Assembly: GCA_963575745.1 (NCBI GenBank)
Contig: CAUYUJ010015028.1
Coordinates: 32,501-96,500 of the forward strand
Reading direction: 5' to 3'
Source of the DNA: Prorocentrum cordatum
Lineage: Eukaryota; Sar; Dinophyceae; Prorocentrales; Prorocentraceae
Length of the DNA stretch: 64,000 nucleotides
A program made the translations under genes and the position numbers. Below the pieces are notes generated by a model. That model saw only the letters and a program-made list of their open reading frames with translations. It searched no databases and had not been told where the DNA came from. This document shows, one piece after another, positions 1-10,647 of the stretch (positions within the stretch are counted from its first letter, which is position 1; every line of letters starts with the position of its first letter).

Positions 1-790
1 GGACGGCCCGTGCTTGAGGCTGCCCAGTGGGGTGGCAACGTTGACGATGGGTGGGTGGACCGAGCGCAGTCCGCCCACGTCCCCGATCCACATCCCATTG
101 GTTCACGCCCACACTCCGCCGACCACCCTCCCTTGGACGCGTCCAGACAGAGAGGAGCAGCCTTCAGGTGCGAGGTCATAGCCCATTGCCCCCCCCTGGC
201 AACAGTATCGTGGCGACAGGTGGGATTGCTGCTGAGGGAACGCCCGCAGTCGGTGACCAGCCTTCTCCCGAGAAGAGTTCCACGACGCCTCCCCGAGCGG
301 ATGGTGGAGGTTATCCCGAGCCTCCTCGCAGCATCGAGGGCCAGGAGTTTACACCGGAGCGTGCGTGCGTGCGGGCCACAGACGGGCGCGTGTTTGCGAC
401 CGGCGCCGACCCTCCAGCCAGCGCCTCCGAGGCCATCCCCGTGGCCGACGGTCGATACGGAGCCCATTACTTGCAAAACTTGGGGCTGTCGATACAGATG
501 GTTTCCTTTCAGCGTGTGGCACGAGCTCAAGCTATCAAATTGCCTGTCGCCGGGGCTGTCGGCCACCACCTCAGATCCCATTGCTCCCCCCCTGGCAACA
601 GTTTCGTGGCGACAGGTGGGGGGGCTGCTGAGGGAGCGCCCGCGGTCGGAGACCAGCCTCCTCCCGACAAAGACGCCCTTTCAGCCCGGGGAGCACCGTG
701 CGAGACAGCAGGAGTGGACGAGGACGCGTCTTGACCGAGAGGAGCAGCCTTAAGCTGCGAAGGGGGTCGATATTCTTGGCTTTGAGTGTG
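1..790. repeat. Diverged direct repeat, no gene seen
   Basis: Positions about 181-275 and 579-672 are two copies of one segment, sharing CCCCCCTGGCAACAGT, TCGTGGCGACAGGTGGG and GACCAGCC, about 398 bp apart. A second shared block, GAGGAGCAGCCTT, lies at about 151 and 740. Open frames cross the region but carry no recognisable domain and differ between the copies, so I read it as non-coding repeat DNA. Confidence 0.55.
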
Positions 791-872
791 GTCCATCCTT
801 CTCGGTTGCATTGCTATGTGCTCCCGAGGCGCGCTTAAGACGTGCCTGAACCCTGGGACTCCCCATCAAAAA

Positions 873-1480
873 GCGGCCTTCAGCCGCTCCTTGGACTACG
901 GACCAGCTTGCGGCATCCTGCCGCCACTCCTGGTACGCGCACTTCCTGCCCTTGGATCCAAATGTGTGTGCCAGCAATACCGTCCACATCGCAATCTCGT
1001 GTTGCGTGTGGCCATAGTGGCCCCTGCCCACTGTAGCTGTCTTCACCCTGCCAGGCCCCGCCTGGCGCGCAGTTCTGTGGCCGACGATTTGGCGGTTTCC
1101 GACCCGCCCCCAGATGTGCGCTCAACTCCCTGGGCTCTTAAAGTTTTTACGGCCGTCATCCGTGCTCTATCAGACAGCGGCCTTCAGCCGCGCTTTGGAC
1201 TACAGACCCGCTTGCGGCATTCTGCCGCCCCTCCTGGTACGCGCACTTCCTGCCCTTGAACCCAAGTGCGTGTGCCAGCAATACCGTCCACATTGCAATT
1301 TCGTGTTGCGTGTGGCCATAGTGGCCCTTGGCCCCACTGTAGCTGTTTTCGCCCTGCCAGGCCAAGCCTGGCGCGCAGCCATGTGGCCGACGACCTGGCG
1401 GTTTTCGCCCTGTCCCCAGACCTGCGTTCAACTCCCTGGGATATCCAAGTTACTACGGCCTTCAGCCGTGCCTACCTCGT
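873..1480. repeat. Tandem duplication of a ~304-bp unit
   Basis: The unit starting GCGGCCTTCAGCCG at 873 recurs at 1177 (period 304). A third, partial start (CGGCCTTCAGCCG) lies at 1456. The copies share the stretch containing TGGTACGCGCACTTCCTGCC, GTGTGCCAGCAATACCGTCC and CGTGTTGCGTGTGGCCATAG. Small indels shift the reading frame between copies, which argues against coding. Confidence 0.7.
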
Positions 1481-2089
1481 TCCCCTGGGAGCAAGGCGAG
1501 ACACGGATGGACGCGCAGTCCAGCGTCGCGGGTCGTTACGCCGAACGTGCGGAAGGCTCACCTGGTCCGCCTGCGCCCTGCTCCGACTGGGCCGATGACC
1601 TCACCCGATTAGCGCCGCCTACCGATGCGGTGCGTCACGACCCTGGCTGCCGCACGGTTTCGGAGTATGACGGGCACTCGGTCCTTTTTCGTTGCTCTCC
1701 CGCGCACTCAGGTGTGCGGATATCCCTGGGATTCTGTGACTGTGAGGGACTTGCTGTCTTGGGTATACGACGGTTGCTGTCCATCGAGCGCTTCTTCACA
1801 TGGTTGTGTGGGTCGCCTGGCGTTAAGTCACATTGTTGTTCGGTGCACGTCCATTCCCGAGCGACCTCGCGTTCTCACAGATTGGTTGCCCGTGTACCCC
1901 TGCTGCGTCCAGAGTAGATCGCTTGTCTTCTGAACGCAGGCGCATCGCTCAGCAGTGGTTGGGTCTTGCCTTTGCCTGCTCGGCCTTTGGCTTCCCCTTG
2001 CGCGGATGCGTTTCTGATGCTGCGACGGTTCGCTGGCGCTGTCAGAATCACCTCCTGCTGGACGACGTCACCAGTTTCTGTCTGCTCAT

Positions 2090-2340
2090 ACCCGTCAGAC
2101 TCCCTGGATTGTTTTTCCCGCACGGAGATCGTTCCCTACCCCGCGGTTGTCTCGACACGATCACGGCCTGGAACGCACTGCGCGCCATTTTGGTCGCGCC
2201 TGGCTCGCCCGGATGGCTGACCTCTCAGACTCCCTGGGTTGCAGCTTGCACAACCGCCTCGGGTGACTGACCTTTCAGACTCCCTGGGATTGCGCGACCG
2301 CCTGGCCTCTCAGACGCCCTGGGTTGCCGCTGCTTTGCCG
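2090..2340. repeat. Short interspersed motif cluster (CAGACTCCCTGG)
   Basis: CAGACTCCCTGG or CAGACGCCCTGG occurs at about 2096, 2226, 2276 and 2308, with related ACTCCCTGGG motifs upstream at about 1125, 1430 and 1722. It looks like a decayed tandem repeat. No gene is seen. Confidence 0.4.
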
Positions 2341-2379
2341 CCTAATCCGCGGCCCCGCGCGCGCCCGGGAATTTAGTCG

Positions 2380-2625
2380 CGGCCGCAGCCCGACCGTGAC
2401 TGCTCGCCGCCGGCGCTTCCGCCTGCGTTTTTTTTTTTTTGTTTGTTTGTTTGTTTGTTTTTTCTTCTTTTTTCTCAAGAACAAATGTTTCTCATACTTT
2501 TGGTTATATATAAACAAAAAATCCCCACCAGAGTTTCGGCCGCAGCCCGACCGTTACTCGCCGCCGCTGGTGCTTCCGCCCGCGGCTGTAAACCAAAAAA
2601 AAAAAAATCCCCACCAGAGGGACGT
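2380..2625. repeat. Duplicated GC-rich block separated by homopolymer tracts
   Basis: GCGGCCGCAGCCCGACCGT at about 2382 recurs as CGGCCGCAGCCCGACCGT at about 2539, each followed by a CTCGCCGCCG and CTTCCGCC context. Each copy is followed by a T-rich or A-rich run (about 2429-2475 and 2594-2606) and the motif ATCCCCACCAGAG. The second A-run could be a poly(A) relic of retroposition, but no coding sequence is attached. Confidence 0.4.
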
Positions 2626-3299
2626 TTTCGCGCTCACGCCGACGTCCGGGGCCTCGCCATTGCATTTCACTTTCCCACCTCGACTGGCGGTTCGTTGGCC
2701 GTGGCCACCCTGGTGCCCACGCAGTTGCTCGAGTTTCGGTATCATGCATTATTTCTCGGGGTTGTCCCTGGTCGTCGTTTACATCCCGACTTCCTGGCGC
2801 CTTCGACGTGTCTGCATCTTTGCACGCTGGCAGTTCCACTCAGCTTCAGTTCCTCACGCCACCCGCCCGCCGCTGGGCCGCTGCGTGAGGCTTCGGCTTG
2901 CCGCGTTAGTTGTAGCCCTTCCCGCCGCCTCTGCCGAACTAGACTCTGCGTAGCCCACTTTGACCAGACTCGCCGCTGGCGCGCTCGCCCGCGGCCGCTA
3001 ACTAACAAGTATCCCCACCAAACCATCAACAAACAGGCACCAGGCGAGTAGCCCTAATCAGGGAAGTGTAGCAGCATGCGGCCTGACTGGAACCCCAAAC
3101 AGCTCCTTGTAGTTGTACTGGTTGAGTGGTTGCGTGTTGTCGCCTGTTGTGCTTATAATTCATTGTGCGTCCCTGGGGCCGCTGTGGTGGAGTGCTTGCC
3201 TGTCGTTGGTCGCCGTGGGTGCATTCAGTTAGCCGCGTGCGCACGACAACGACAGCGACAGCAATCAAAGTCAAGATTATCACGAGATTTCGTTTTGGG

Positions 3300-4015
3300 A
3301 GCTTCCTGATGGCCTCTTGGAGCCATCGTGGGGGTTCTCTTGTAGCCCTCTAGGAGCCATCTTGGGGGTCCTTTGGGGGCTATCCCGGTGCCCTCTTGGG
3401 GCGCTTTTGACGCCCGCTGGGGGGGCGGCCCTCGGGCCCTCTCGGCGCTATCGATCAAACAATGGGGGGGGGATCTTGATGACGGTCCCCCCGTCGGAGC
3501 CCCAATTGAGCCTCTTGGGGTTCTTGGGGCGCTGGCTGGGCCATCATCGGGCTATTATTGGGGCCCTCGTGAGCCATCTTGGAGCCGTGTTGATGCCTGC
3601 AGAGCCCATCGGAAACAACGCGGCGAGAAGGCACACACCAGGTTTGATTAGTAGGTCGGCCCTGCCAAATCAAGCGTGCCCTCATGTCCTGCGTTCAGCG
3701 ACTCCTGGCTTCTACGGTCCTATGGTTATGCGGCCCTCGGAAGGGTATCGTGTCCACTCGCGTGTCCTCTCCAATCAAGCTCGATTGTAATGGTTTGAAT
3801 AATTGTGGCCTCTTGGGAGCCTCCCTGCGAGGTTCGGAGGGCACTTGGAGCCGTCATGGTGCAGTCTTGAGGGCTCTTGGAAACAAACATACTGAAAACT
3901 ATCTTGAGCACTGTGGGGGTTTCTTTTGCGATTTTGGAGACCATATTGGGCTCTCGCAGGCCTTCCTGGAGCCATCTTGGGCCTTCGGTCGTTTTGGGCG
4001 CTCCTCCGACCCGTG
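3300..4015. repeat. CTCTTGGGGGCC-type degenerate repeat
   Basis: The segment is a degenerate tandem of 10-14 bp motifs around CCTCTTGGGAGCC, CATCTTGGGGG and GGCCCTC. Similar tracts lie at 6505-6800, 6890-6990, 45165-45740, 51110-52030, 61375-61690 and 62940-63420. The long open frames (rich in Pro, Arg and Gly) are a by-product of the periodicity. No gene is seen. Confidence 0.55.
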
Positions 4016-4539
4016 AAACGCCAAATCCAAACCCAGGAGGGGCGGGGGGGAAGGGGAGGGGAAACCCCCACCCCAAAGGGCAAGAAGGGGGGACCGCTCA
4101 CTTTCAGAGGGCTGGTGGGATTTGGCGACGGACTTCGGCGCATAGACGCTCCAGTGCTCCACAAACTGGGAAGCTGGAGCGTCGATGCGCCAACCTCCCT
4201 GGCCGACCAAACGACGCAGTTCATACATCGAGCCCCTCCCGTTGCCATTGAGTAAGCAAGCAACACGATTAGCGCTTGTCTTGATTTGGATTTTGATGTT
4301 GGATTTGGACCTTGCAGACGATGACGACGAGAACGAGGAAGACGACGTGAAGGAAGAGGATGATGAAGATCAGGGTGGGCATGGGAGGACGTGGAGGACG
4401 CGGTGGAGCAGCAGGAGGAGGAGCAGGATGCGCAGGAGGATGAGGAGGGCGAGAAGGGGCAGGGCGGGGGCTTTAGGGGGCCGGGCAATCAGCAGTAGGA
4501 GGACGAGGAGGAGCAGTCGGATCTGAGAAGGAGGAGGAT

Positions 4540-4735
4540 GCGGAGGAGGGGCGGAGGAGGGGCTGGAGGAGGAGGATGGGTATGGGGAGGAAGAGGTTCA
4601 GGTGAGGTTGCGGAGCTCGGGTGTAAGATCACGCGGCAGAGGGGGGGAGCAGGAAGAGGAGGATGAGGGGGAGGGGGAGGGGAAGGGGGAGGAGGAGGAG
4701 GAGGAGGAGGAGGAGGAGGAGGAGGAGGACCCGAC
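4540..4735. repeat. GGA-rich microsatellite
   Basis: A GGA/GAG-rich tract ends in a near-perfect (GGA)n run at about 4688-4731. It abuts the 3' end of the minus-strand LINE remnant, where the open frame runs on into a proline homopolymer with no biological meaning. Confidence 0.8.
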
Positions 4736-4749
4736 AGCTTGAGGCAGAA

Positions 4750-6240
4750 CATCCCGATGAGCCGCCTCAAATGGGCGGCCGCCTCCTTGGCTCGAATGCG
4801 TTCGGCCAGGGCACGTAGCCGATCATTGTCGACCAGTCGGGCCTTGCCTGCAGCGTCGGGGCCAGGAGGGGCGAGGAGCGCCATGGGCGGCGCCCTGCAC
4901 GGTGCAGCAGCACCATTTCCCTCAACATTGTTTCTGCAATGAAGGCGGAGGCCTTGCTCGATACGCTTGAGAGCACTCTCTCCTGAGGCTCCCAGCTTCT
5001 CCAGACACATCTGACCTTGCAAGTGGCACCGATGATTGGTATGTGATGCGCACCTGGTGCAAAACAAAACAAACAAACGGCTTTTTTGGCTCAAATTCGC
5101 AACGCCCAACTTGTGTCGATGAACCGACTCGGCACCGTCGAGGTGCCTCAGGGCCGTGGGGGCCCCAGCACAAGCGTTCACAGGTCGGGCGCCACCATGA
5201 AAAGAAGCCAGGAGCCATGTTGTGTGCACCTGGCCCTGGCATCGCTCGGAGGTGTGCATGTTGTTCTCGGCGAGGGCCCCGGAGGAGCATCCTGGATCAT
5301 CGAGCAAGCAGAAGCACGCACGAAACCGAAAAATGCACAGGGAGTGGGCGTCCGATCGATGGCAGGTGGCCCGGCCCTCCACCTCGAGCTCTTCCCACGA
5401 ATGCCAGTCGGGCGGTGGCTGCACTCGGGTGCGGCGGGCCCGGGTGCGGCAGGCAGGTGGACTCCAGCTCGGGGAAGAAGGGGGGAACGGCACCGAACTT
5501 TTTGCTGCACAAGAGGGGAGCTTCTTCACTTGCCCGTCCAGGGCCTCCAGGTCGACTGGGGACGCCTGTGGGGGAAGAGAGAGTGCGTGCTTCGCCAAAC
5601 GGTCTGCATCCGCACTGGCTAGTGCAATTTGTCTCTCCTCCTGGTGGCAGAGCTTGAATCATGCCCTCAGACCTGTGGGCTCGGGTACGGTGGGCCTCGC
5701 CAGCAGCACTAAAGCCTGATGCCTGCTGGGCAGCCTTGCGGACTCCCACAAACATTTGCTTGGGGCCCAGTTGGGCCGCGTCCAAAGCACTGTGCAATCG
5801 AACGGCTCCCTTTCAATCGCTGTACGGGGTGCTCATCCCAGACGCGAACGCACAAACAGTAGCCAGCCCAATCTGCTTAGCGGCTTGCGGGGTCTGGGGA
5901 AGTGAGGGCCAATTCGGGGCCGTCATCCCGGTCCGAACTTTGTAATCGGACCCAGGTTCCAGAAACAAAGAGCCGCGAATGAAGCTTAATTCAAATATTT
6001 CATTGTGTACTGGGTTGCCGAGCCATCCACCACCACATCGCAGCCCTCGCTTCGCTCAACAAACTCCTGGAGGGTCAGTGGCCTGCCGTCGCCGTCTTGG
6101 AGGAGGGGGTCCGTCGCCACAGAGGGAGGAGGGAAGGACTCTCTAGGCTGGGCCAACACCAGCCTGCTCCAAAAGGGATGCTCAAATGACTCGATCGTTC
6201 TGGTTTCCTGAACAATTTCATCATCTATCGTCTGGCTGTG
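4750..6240 (-). pseudogene. LINE remnant: RNase H domain plus Cys-rich C-terminus, frameshifted
   Basis: Read on the minus strand, three frames join into the end of a retroelement polyprotein. The first frame (about 6240-5986) gives an RNase H start, DVVVDGSATQY, and then ends at TAA. The second (about 5945-5640) gives YSDWKGAV (a likely third RNase H Asp) and TRAHRSE (likely the RNase H His). The third (about 5640-4740) gives ADADRLAKHAL (terminal Asp), then a Cys/His-rich segment, LFVLFCTRCASHTNHRC, and a basic helical tail, LRALAERIRAKEAA. This order matches the C-terminus of dinoflagellate non-LTR elements. The RNase H Glu is not visible. Two frame changes and an inserted hairpin element (5238-5363) show it is dead. 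The RT half is not recognisable upstream. The motif order convinces me; the exact limits are uncertain. Confidence 0.55.
5238..5363. mobile_element. Family E hairpin element (TIR GCCATCGMTCGGACG), copy 1
   Basis: The left end is GGCATCGCTCGGAGGTGTGC; the right end is GGCGTCCGATCGATGGC, its imperfect reverse complement. The interior shares CACGCACGAAAC and AAATGCACAGGGAGTGG with the copies at 36807-36948 and 41138-41262. It lies inside the Cys-rich coding part of the minus-strand LINE remnant, so it jumped in after or during that element's decay. It has no coding capacity, as expected of a MITE. Confidence 0.6.
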
Positions 6241-6504
6241 TCTCCATAGATGGTCCGGCGGTTGTTTCGATGGGGGACGGCTTCGGCGTACACAATGGAA
6301 ACGTATTATACAAGCGTGCAACTGGTTCGAAGGAGGGAGTGTAGCCAGGCAAGGTGGAAAGGGAAGACGGAGGGATGGGAGGAGGCGGATCGGGGTGGAG
6401 GCAGGGAGACCATCCAGCCTGGGAGCCAGGGCCGCTAGCGACGGCGATGGCGGCGGCGACGGCGGCGACGGTGACCATGGCGACGACAACGACAACGACG
6501 TCGA

Positions 6505-6990
6505 CGACGCGTTTGTTCGGCCTCTTGGCGCCTCTGGGGGCCTCTTTGGGGCCTCTCGGGGACCTTGTTGGGCCTCTTGGAGGCCTTTGGGGCCTCCTGG
6601 GGGCTTCTTCGGGCGAAAGGCTGGGATTTTCAGGTCGCGTTTCCTCTCATGAGCCTCTCTTGTGGCCGTCTTGGAGCACTCGTGTGCCGTCGTGGACGTT
6701 CGTTGGATGGTTTTGGAGCACTCTTGGGGAGTCGTGGGGCTATCTTGGGAGCCTCTTGGGCCGTCTTGGGGCGACCTTGTGGACCTGTTGCGCTGTGTTA
6801 GAGCGTCGGATGGTAAGCACCCCCAAAACCAGTAAACAATGATTGGGGGATCCGTGTTTGTTGCTCGTGTCCGGCCTCTTCAAAGGTCCTCTTGGAGCGC
6901 GCTTGAAGCCTCTTGGGAGAGTCTTGGGAGCCATCGTGGGCATCCTGGAATGCTCGTGGGCCGTCCCGCAAGCCTCTCGGGTGCCCGCAT
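6505..6990. repeat. CTCTTGGGGCC-type degenerate repeat
   Basis: This is the same 10-14 bp motif family as at 3300-4015 (GCCTCTTGGGG, CGTCTTGGGGC). It is preceded at about 6433-6515 by GGCGAC/AACGAC triplet repeats. No gene is seen; the overlapping frames are periodic artefacts. Confidence 0.5.
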
Positions 6991-6999
6991 GCCTCTGTG

Positions 7000-7150
7000 G
7001 GGTCGCCGCAGAGAGGCAGGCCGTCGTGTTTGACCCGCGTACACCCCCCGGGACCCCATCCTCCCCCCCCCCCCCGGGAACCCCTCCCCGCCCCGGCGGT
7101 GGAGGGAGCAAGGGAAGGGGGGTCCCTTCGCTCGGGTGCGGCAAAGAGGG
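7000..7150. other. C/G homopolymer-rich spacer, nothing recognised
   Basis: The stretch contains runs of C and G and CCCCGGGAACCCC-like sequence. No gene, RNA or repeat family was recognised. Confidence 0.4.
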
Positions 7151-7154
7151 GGGT

Positions 7155-7322
7155 GATGACCAGGGGGGGAGTGGATACCATGGCGGGGGCCATGACATTT
7201 CCTCAGATTTCATGGCGCCTCTCCTTATTCCATACGTCCCTGGCTCCCGCTCGGCCGCGCTCATGCCGCCGGTCATGATTTGCACCCCCCCTCTTGGACA
7301 CCCCCCTCTTGGCCGCTCCCGG
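7155..7322 (+). repeat. Dispersed repeat pair, copy 1 (partner at 50243-50418)
   Basis: Both copies share TCATGGCGGGGGCCA-like and GGTCATGATTTGCACCCCCC blocks, then CTTGGACACCCC and TTGGCCGCTCCC. The match is close over about 170 bp with few indels, and it stops abruptly on both sides. The copies are in the same orientation. Function unknown. Confidence 0.65.
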
Positions 7323-7837
7323 TTCGCCCTTCGATGCTCAGACGACGTGTCCGAGTTTTGCTGAGGGGCGATCGTGTCGGAAAACGAACGAACGACGGAG
7401 AGGACGAGCCGAACGGAAGAACCCCTCGCACACGCCGACAGGGTCGGCGGATTCGCAACCATTTGTGTGTTGGGGAGCACGCATGCGTTTCAGTTTGCAC
7501 TGGTATATCTGGCTATAGAAGCTATCCGCATCACCAATGTTTCTTGCCCTTGAAGGTGGCCCGTCTGGGGCCCAGACGGGAAATCAATGAGAGATGTTTG
7601 CCCACGTGTGGGAGCTCCCCTTTCAAGCGTTGGAAGTCCTTTGGATCAGACGGCCCGTGGTGAGCGTCAAGTCAAGCCCGAGTCCGTTGGCGTGAGGCCT
7701 TGGGACTCTCGCCAGAAGTCCAGGCATCTCTGAGTCCCGATGTCCTCCGTCGTGAGAAAAGGGCACGGCGTCGTGACAGATCACGACTGGGAGCCCCAAG
7801 ACGGGAACGACGTCTTCGCGGGCGTTTGGCAATTAGG

Positions 7838-8070
7838 AGGAGGAGGAGGAGGCGGAAAGGAGGAGGAAGACGAGATAGGAGAAGGATGAGGAGGATGAGG
7901 AGGAGGGTGAGGAGGAGGACGAGGTAGGAGGAGGAGGACGAGGGAGGAGGAGGACGAGGTAGGAGGAGGACGAGGTAGGACGATGAGGAGGAGGGTGAGC
8001 ATGAAGAGTAGGAAGAGCAGAGAAGCAGAGCTGGCAAAGCCTCCTCCTCCTTCTCCTCCTCCTCCCGAGC
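7838..8070. repeat. GGA/GAC triplet array with CTC end
   Basis: GGAGGA/GACGAG triplets run from about 7838 to 7995, and a CTCCTCCT block at about 8040-8068 in the opposite sense could fold back on them. The overlapping frames are Arg- or Ser-rich artefacts. Confidence 0.75.
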
Positions 8071-8319
8071 GACTGACAGCTGCAGGTGGTTTCGAGTCAA
8101 GCCTCGGTGCAGTTGCCTCCTCTACCGCTTCCGCTTCCTCCTCCCGCGGGATCCCAGCGCGTAACTATTGGGAGCTTTGAGACGGGGGTCAACGCAATCT
8201 GGGGTCAGCCAGAGCGCCGGAACGTGAAGGATCCTCAAGAGTCAGGGGTGCATTGACCCAGGTGATCGCGCAGGATCTTGCAGGATTGTGCGAGGACTGT
8301 GACTGACCCGGGTTTGCAG

Positions 8320-8450
8320 TACCTTAGTGTTTTTCGTGCTTGTTAGATGTTCTTGTGCATCTAGGGGAGGGCAACCTTGGATGTTCTGTGCGTTTTGGCC
8401 GACGAAGCGTCTCATGTTCTTGAGGGGTGGTATTCTGGTCAAGATCCGAC
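8320..8450 (+). repeat. Dispersed repeat (TTTTGGCCGACG...TTCTTGAGG), copy 1
   Basis: GGATGTTCTGTGCGTTTTGG, CCGACGAAGCGTCTCATG and TTCTTGAGGGGTGG match blocks at 53983-54060 and 54640-54760, where the same sequence flanks both sides of a 99-bp minisatellite. Open frames differ among the copies. Confidence 0.5.
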
Positions 8451-8563
8451 TGTATGCCAAGTGGCTTCTCCGCCAGCGGCGTCGCCGGTTCCTCCTGTCT
8501 TGGATTGAGTCTGGAGAGTCCAGGGTCGGGAAGAGGTTGCACTTTTTGCTGAGTGTATTGAGA

Positions 8564-8789
8564 GGTTATGTCGGCTGCGAGCGAGGGGGGAAAGTGAGAT
8601 GGAGAAGGCCTTATCAGAGGGCTGCGGGGCTTCTCAGAAGCCCTCGCGCCTTCTGAGAGGAGAGGTTTTCTTTGCCTCCGGGCCTTCGTGCAAGGCTGAG
8701 AACGCTCCTCAGAAGGCCAGGGGACGTCCGAGCCTTCTGAGAAGGCCCTCTCCTTCTCTCTTCCCCCCTGGCTCGCGGCCGAGTTATTT
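8564..8789. mobile_element. Hairpin element with ~50-bp terminal inverted repeats
   Basis: The left arm (about 8564-8622) contains GCGAGCGAGGGGGGAAAG and GGAGAAGGCCTTATCAGAGG. The right arm (about 8733-8789) contains CCTTCTGAGAAGGCCCTCTC and TTCCCCCCTGGCTCGC, its reverse complement with a few mismatches. The loop is about 110 bp and has no frame of interest. No second copy was noticed, so it is either a single MITE-like element or a local inversion. Confidence 0.55.
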
Positions 8790-8819
8790 TGGGGGGGCTC
8801 TGGGAGTCCTGATGGCTCG

Positions 8820-9540
8820 TCCTCCTGCCCCCTCCAGAAGGAGATGGCGACCCCTCTAGAGGTGACCCCCCCTGGCAATGCCTGGCTCCCTCTCCCGGCC
8901 CCCTCGTTCGACCTGGGAGTCAGGTCGGCACGACGCTCCCCGGGCAGGGCCCGGCCTCGTCGATCCTCCCTCCTCCTCCCTCGACGTCCTCCCGCCTCCT
9001 CGACCCTCCCTTCTCCTCCCTCCCCCCTGCTCCTGCCCGATCCCCCCCCTCCTCCTCGATGCCCCCTCCCTCCCCCCCCCCTGCCCTGCGGCGCCCGACG
9101 GCCCGGCGGCGGCGGAGGGCCGCGCTCGCAGCCAGATTGGCTCCGGCTCCCGGCCCCCCGAGATGGCCCAGCCCTTCGGCGGCCATGGGGGCGGCCTTGG
9201 CGCCCCCCGCGCTTCGCCGCGCGCGCGCGCGCCCCCCCGCGCGTCGCCCTCTCCGCGGACCCGGCCCCGCCCGGCCCCCTCGCCCTCCTCGCCCTCCTCG
9301 CGGCCTCCTCGCGCTCTCCCGGCGCTCCCCGCGTTCCTCGCCGCCCCTCGTGCGGGGGCGCCCCCAGCGCACGGCCAAGGGGCGCTGAGGCAGGGGGGCC
9401 GCGCGGGGGGGGTCCGAGAGGCGCGTCTCCGGCCTTCGGGCCGTCCCCCACCGGGGTCCGGTCGGGGAGCCTCACACGGTGGGGGGCCCATGCTCGGGGG
9501 CTCCCAGGCGGGGTGGTGGCCACACTGTGTGGTGAGTCTC
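8820..9540. other. Very GC-rich low-complexity stretch, no gene seen
   Basis: CCTCCTCC, CCCTCGCCCTCCTCG and CGCGCGCGCG runs dominate. Long frames exist on both strands, but all are Pro/Arg/Gly/Ala-rich with no domain, as expected from composition. A short palindromic context (GGGGGCCCATGC) lies near 9482. Confidence 0.5.
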
Positions 9541-9541
9541 G

Positions 9542-9688
9542 CTGGGCCTGTTTTCCACCACCACCACCATAAGTTGGAGGGGGGAAGGAGCTGGATGAGG
9601 AGGAGGAGGAGGAGGAGGAGGAGGAGGAGGAGGAGGAGGACCCCCTCCTCCTCCTACTTATGGTGGAGGTGGTGGAAAACAAGCCCAC
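9542..9688. mobile_element. Family F hairpin element carrying a (GGA)n loop, copy 1
   Basis: The left arm, GGGCCTGTTTTCCACCACCA then CCATAAGTTGGAGGGG, pairs with the right arm, CTTATGGTGGAGGTGGTGG then AAAACAAGCCCA. Between them sits a (GGA)n array (about 9598-9640) and a CTC block. Copies with the same arms lie at 22356-22527 and 46693-46872. The element is non-coding. Confidence 0.65.
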
Positions 9689-10099
9689 CAGAGTCGGTGG
9701 GGGTTTGGGGTCACCGCACGGTTTTGGGACCCGGGTCGTTCTCCGAGGACGTCTCGGGCGGCGTCCCGGGCATCCGAGGTCCCAAAGCCGTGCGTTGGCG
9801 GACCGTGCGGTGAGATCTTGGGGGATTTCGATGTCCCCGCACGGTCTGTCACCGCACCGTTTCGGGACTCCAAACATGCCAAGAAACACCCTGCTTGCTT
9901 CCACTCTGCCCTGGGTTTCTTGGGTCTCGACGGTTTTGCTCATGGAGGGCGTGACGCTCCCGCGCCCAAAACGATGGATGTCCTGGGGTCTCAGGGTTGG
10001 GCTTCTTGTGGAAGGCTTCTTGTGGACGGACGTCCACTGTGGACTCGGGGCGACCAGACAGGGAAAGCGCACGAGGGGCCCCCTCAGGCTGGGGCCCCC

Positions 10100-10342
10100 C
10101 ATGTCTAGGCCTCCCAGGTGGGGTCGGAGTGGACGGGGTCGGAGGATCGCGCCGCATCGCCGATGCATCGCCGATGCATCGACGATGCATCGACGATGCA
10201 TCGGCGATGCGGAGCCCGATTTCTCCACGCCGACGTCGCCGATGCATCGCCGATGCATCGCCAGTGTATCACCGATGCGTCGCCGATGCGGCGCGATCCC
10301 CCGACCCCATCTACTCGGACCCCATCTAGGAGGCCTCTACCA
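10100..10342. mobile_element. Hairpin element with CGATGCATCG tandem loop
   Basis: The left arm (about 10100-10165: AGGCCTCCCAGGTGGGGTCG, GGGTCGGAGGATCGCGCCGC) is the imperfect reverse complement of the right arm (about 10275-10342: GCGGCGCGATCCCCCGACCC, CATCTAGGAGGCCT). The loop is a tandem of the self-complementary word GATGCATCG, with about ten copies interrupted once. It will extrude strongly as a cruciform. No coding sense. Confidence 0.6.
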
Positions 10343-10482
10343 TGAAATGCCGGAGCCAGCGCCTCGCGGCCGAGGTTCGCCCTGGGTTCGAGGCCGAGGT
10401 TCGCCCTGGCCAGAGGCAAGCACTGTGGCGCCTTCTTCGGCAAGCCTTATGGCAGCACGACGACTGTGATGGGGGTAGGGCT

Positions 10483-10647
10483 GAATCGGGCACGTCCCTC
10501 TACCGGAGGAATATTCAAACATGTTTAAACATAGTATGGGGGCGATTGTTGTTGTTGCTGTTGTATCGTTTTGCTATGTTTGAGCATTTGTTTGACCATG
10601 TTGTATATTTCGTCAAATCCGCCTCTAGGAACTCATGCCCGACCTAA
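10483..10647. mobile_element. Family A hairpin element (TIR GTCGGGCAYGTCCC), copy 1
   Basis: The left end, TCGGGCACGTCCCTCTACCG, and the right end, ATCCGCCTCTAGG..ATGCCCGACC, are imperfect inverted repeats. The interior is AT-rich (ATTCAAACATG, TTGAGCATTTGTTTGACCAT). The flanks carry a near-duplication, GGGTAGGGCT (10473-10482) and GGGTAGGGGCT (10648-10658), suggesting a 9-11 bp target-site duplication. Confidence 0.65.

Noticed and set aside
5075-5095. Third spliced-leader relic (TTTTTTGGCTCAAATTCGC)
   Set aside because: Only the 11-nt TTTTGGCTCAA part matches; CCGTAGCCA is absent, and the minus strand here codes the Cys-rich tail of a LINE remnant (LGVANLSQKSRLF).
8324-10258. 644-codon minus-strand frame
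   Set aside because: It crosses a hairpin element, a GGA array and the CGATGCATCG loop; its composition follows the repeats and no domain is present.
10360-10420. tRNA-like GGTTCGAGGCC (T-arm)
   Set aside because: It is a tandem of GAGGCCGAGGTTCGCCCTGG-like words; no acceptor stem or anticodon arm could be built around it.
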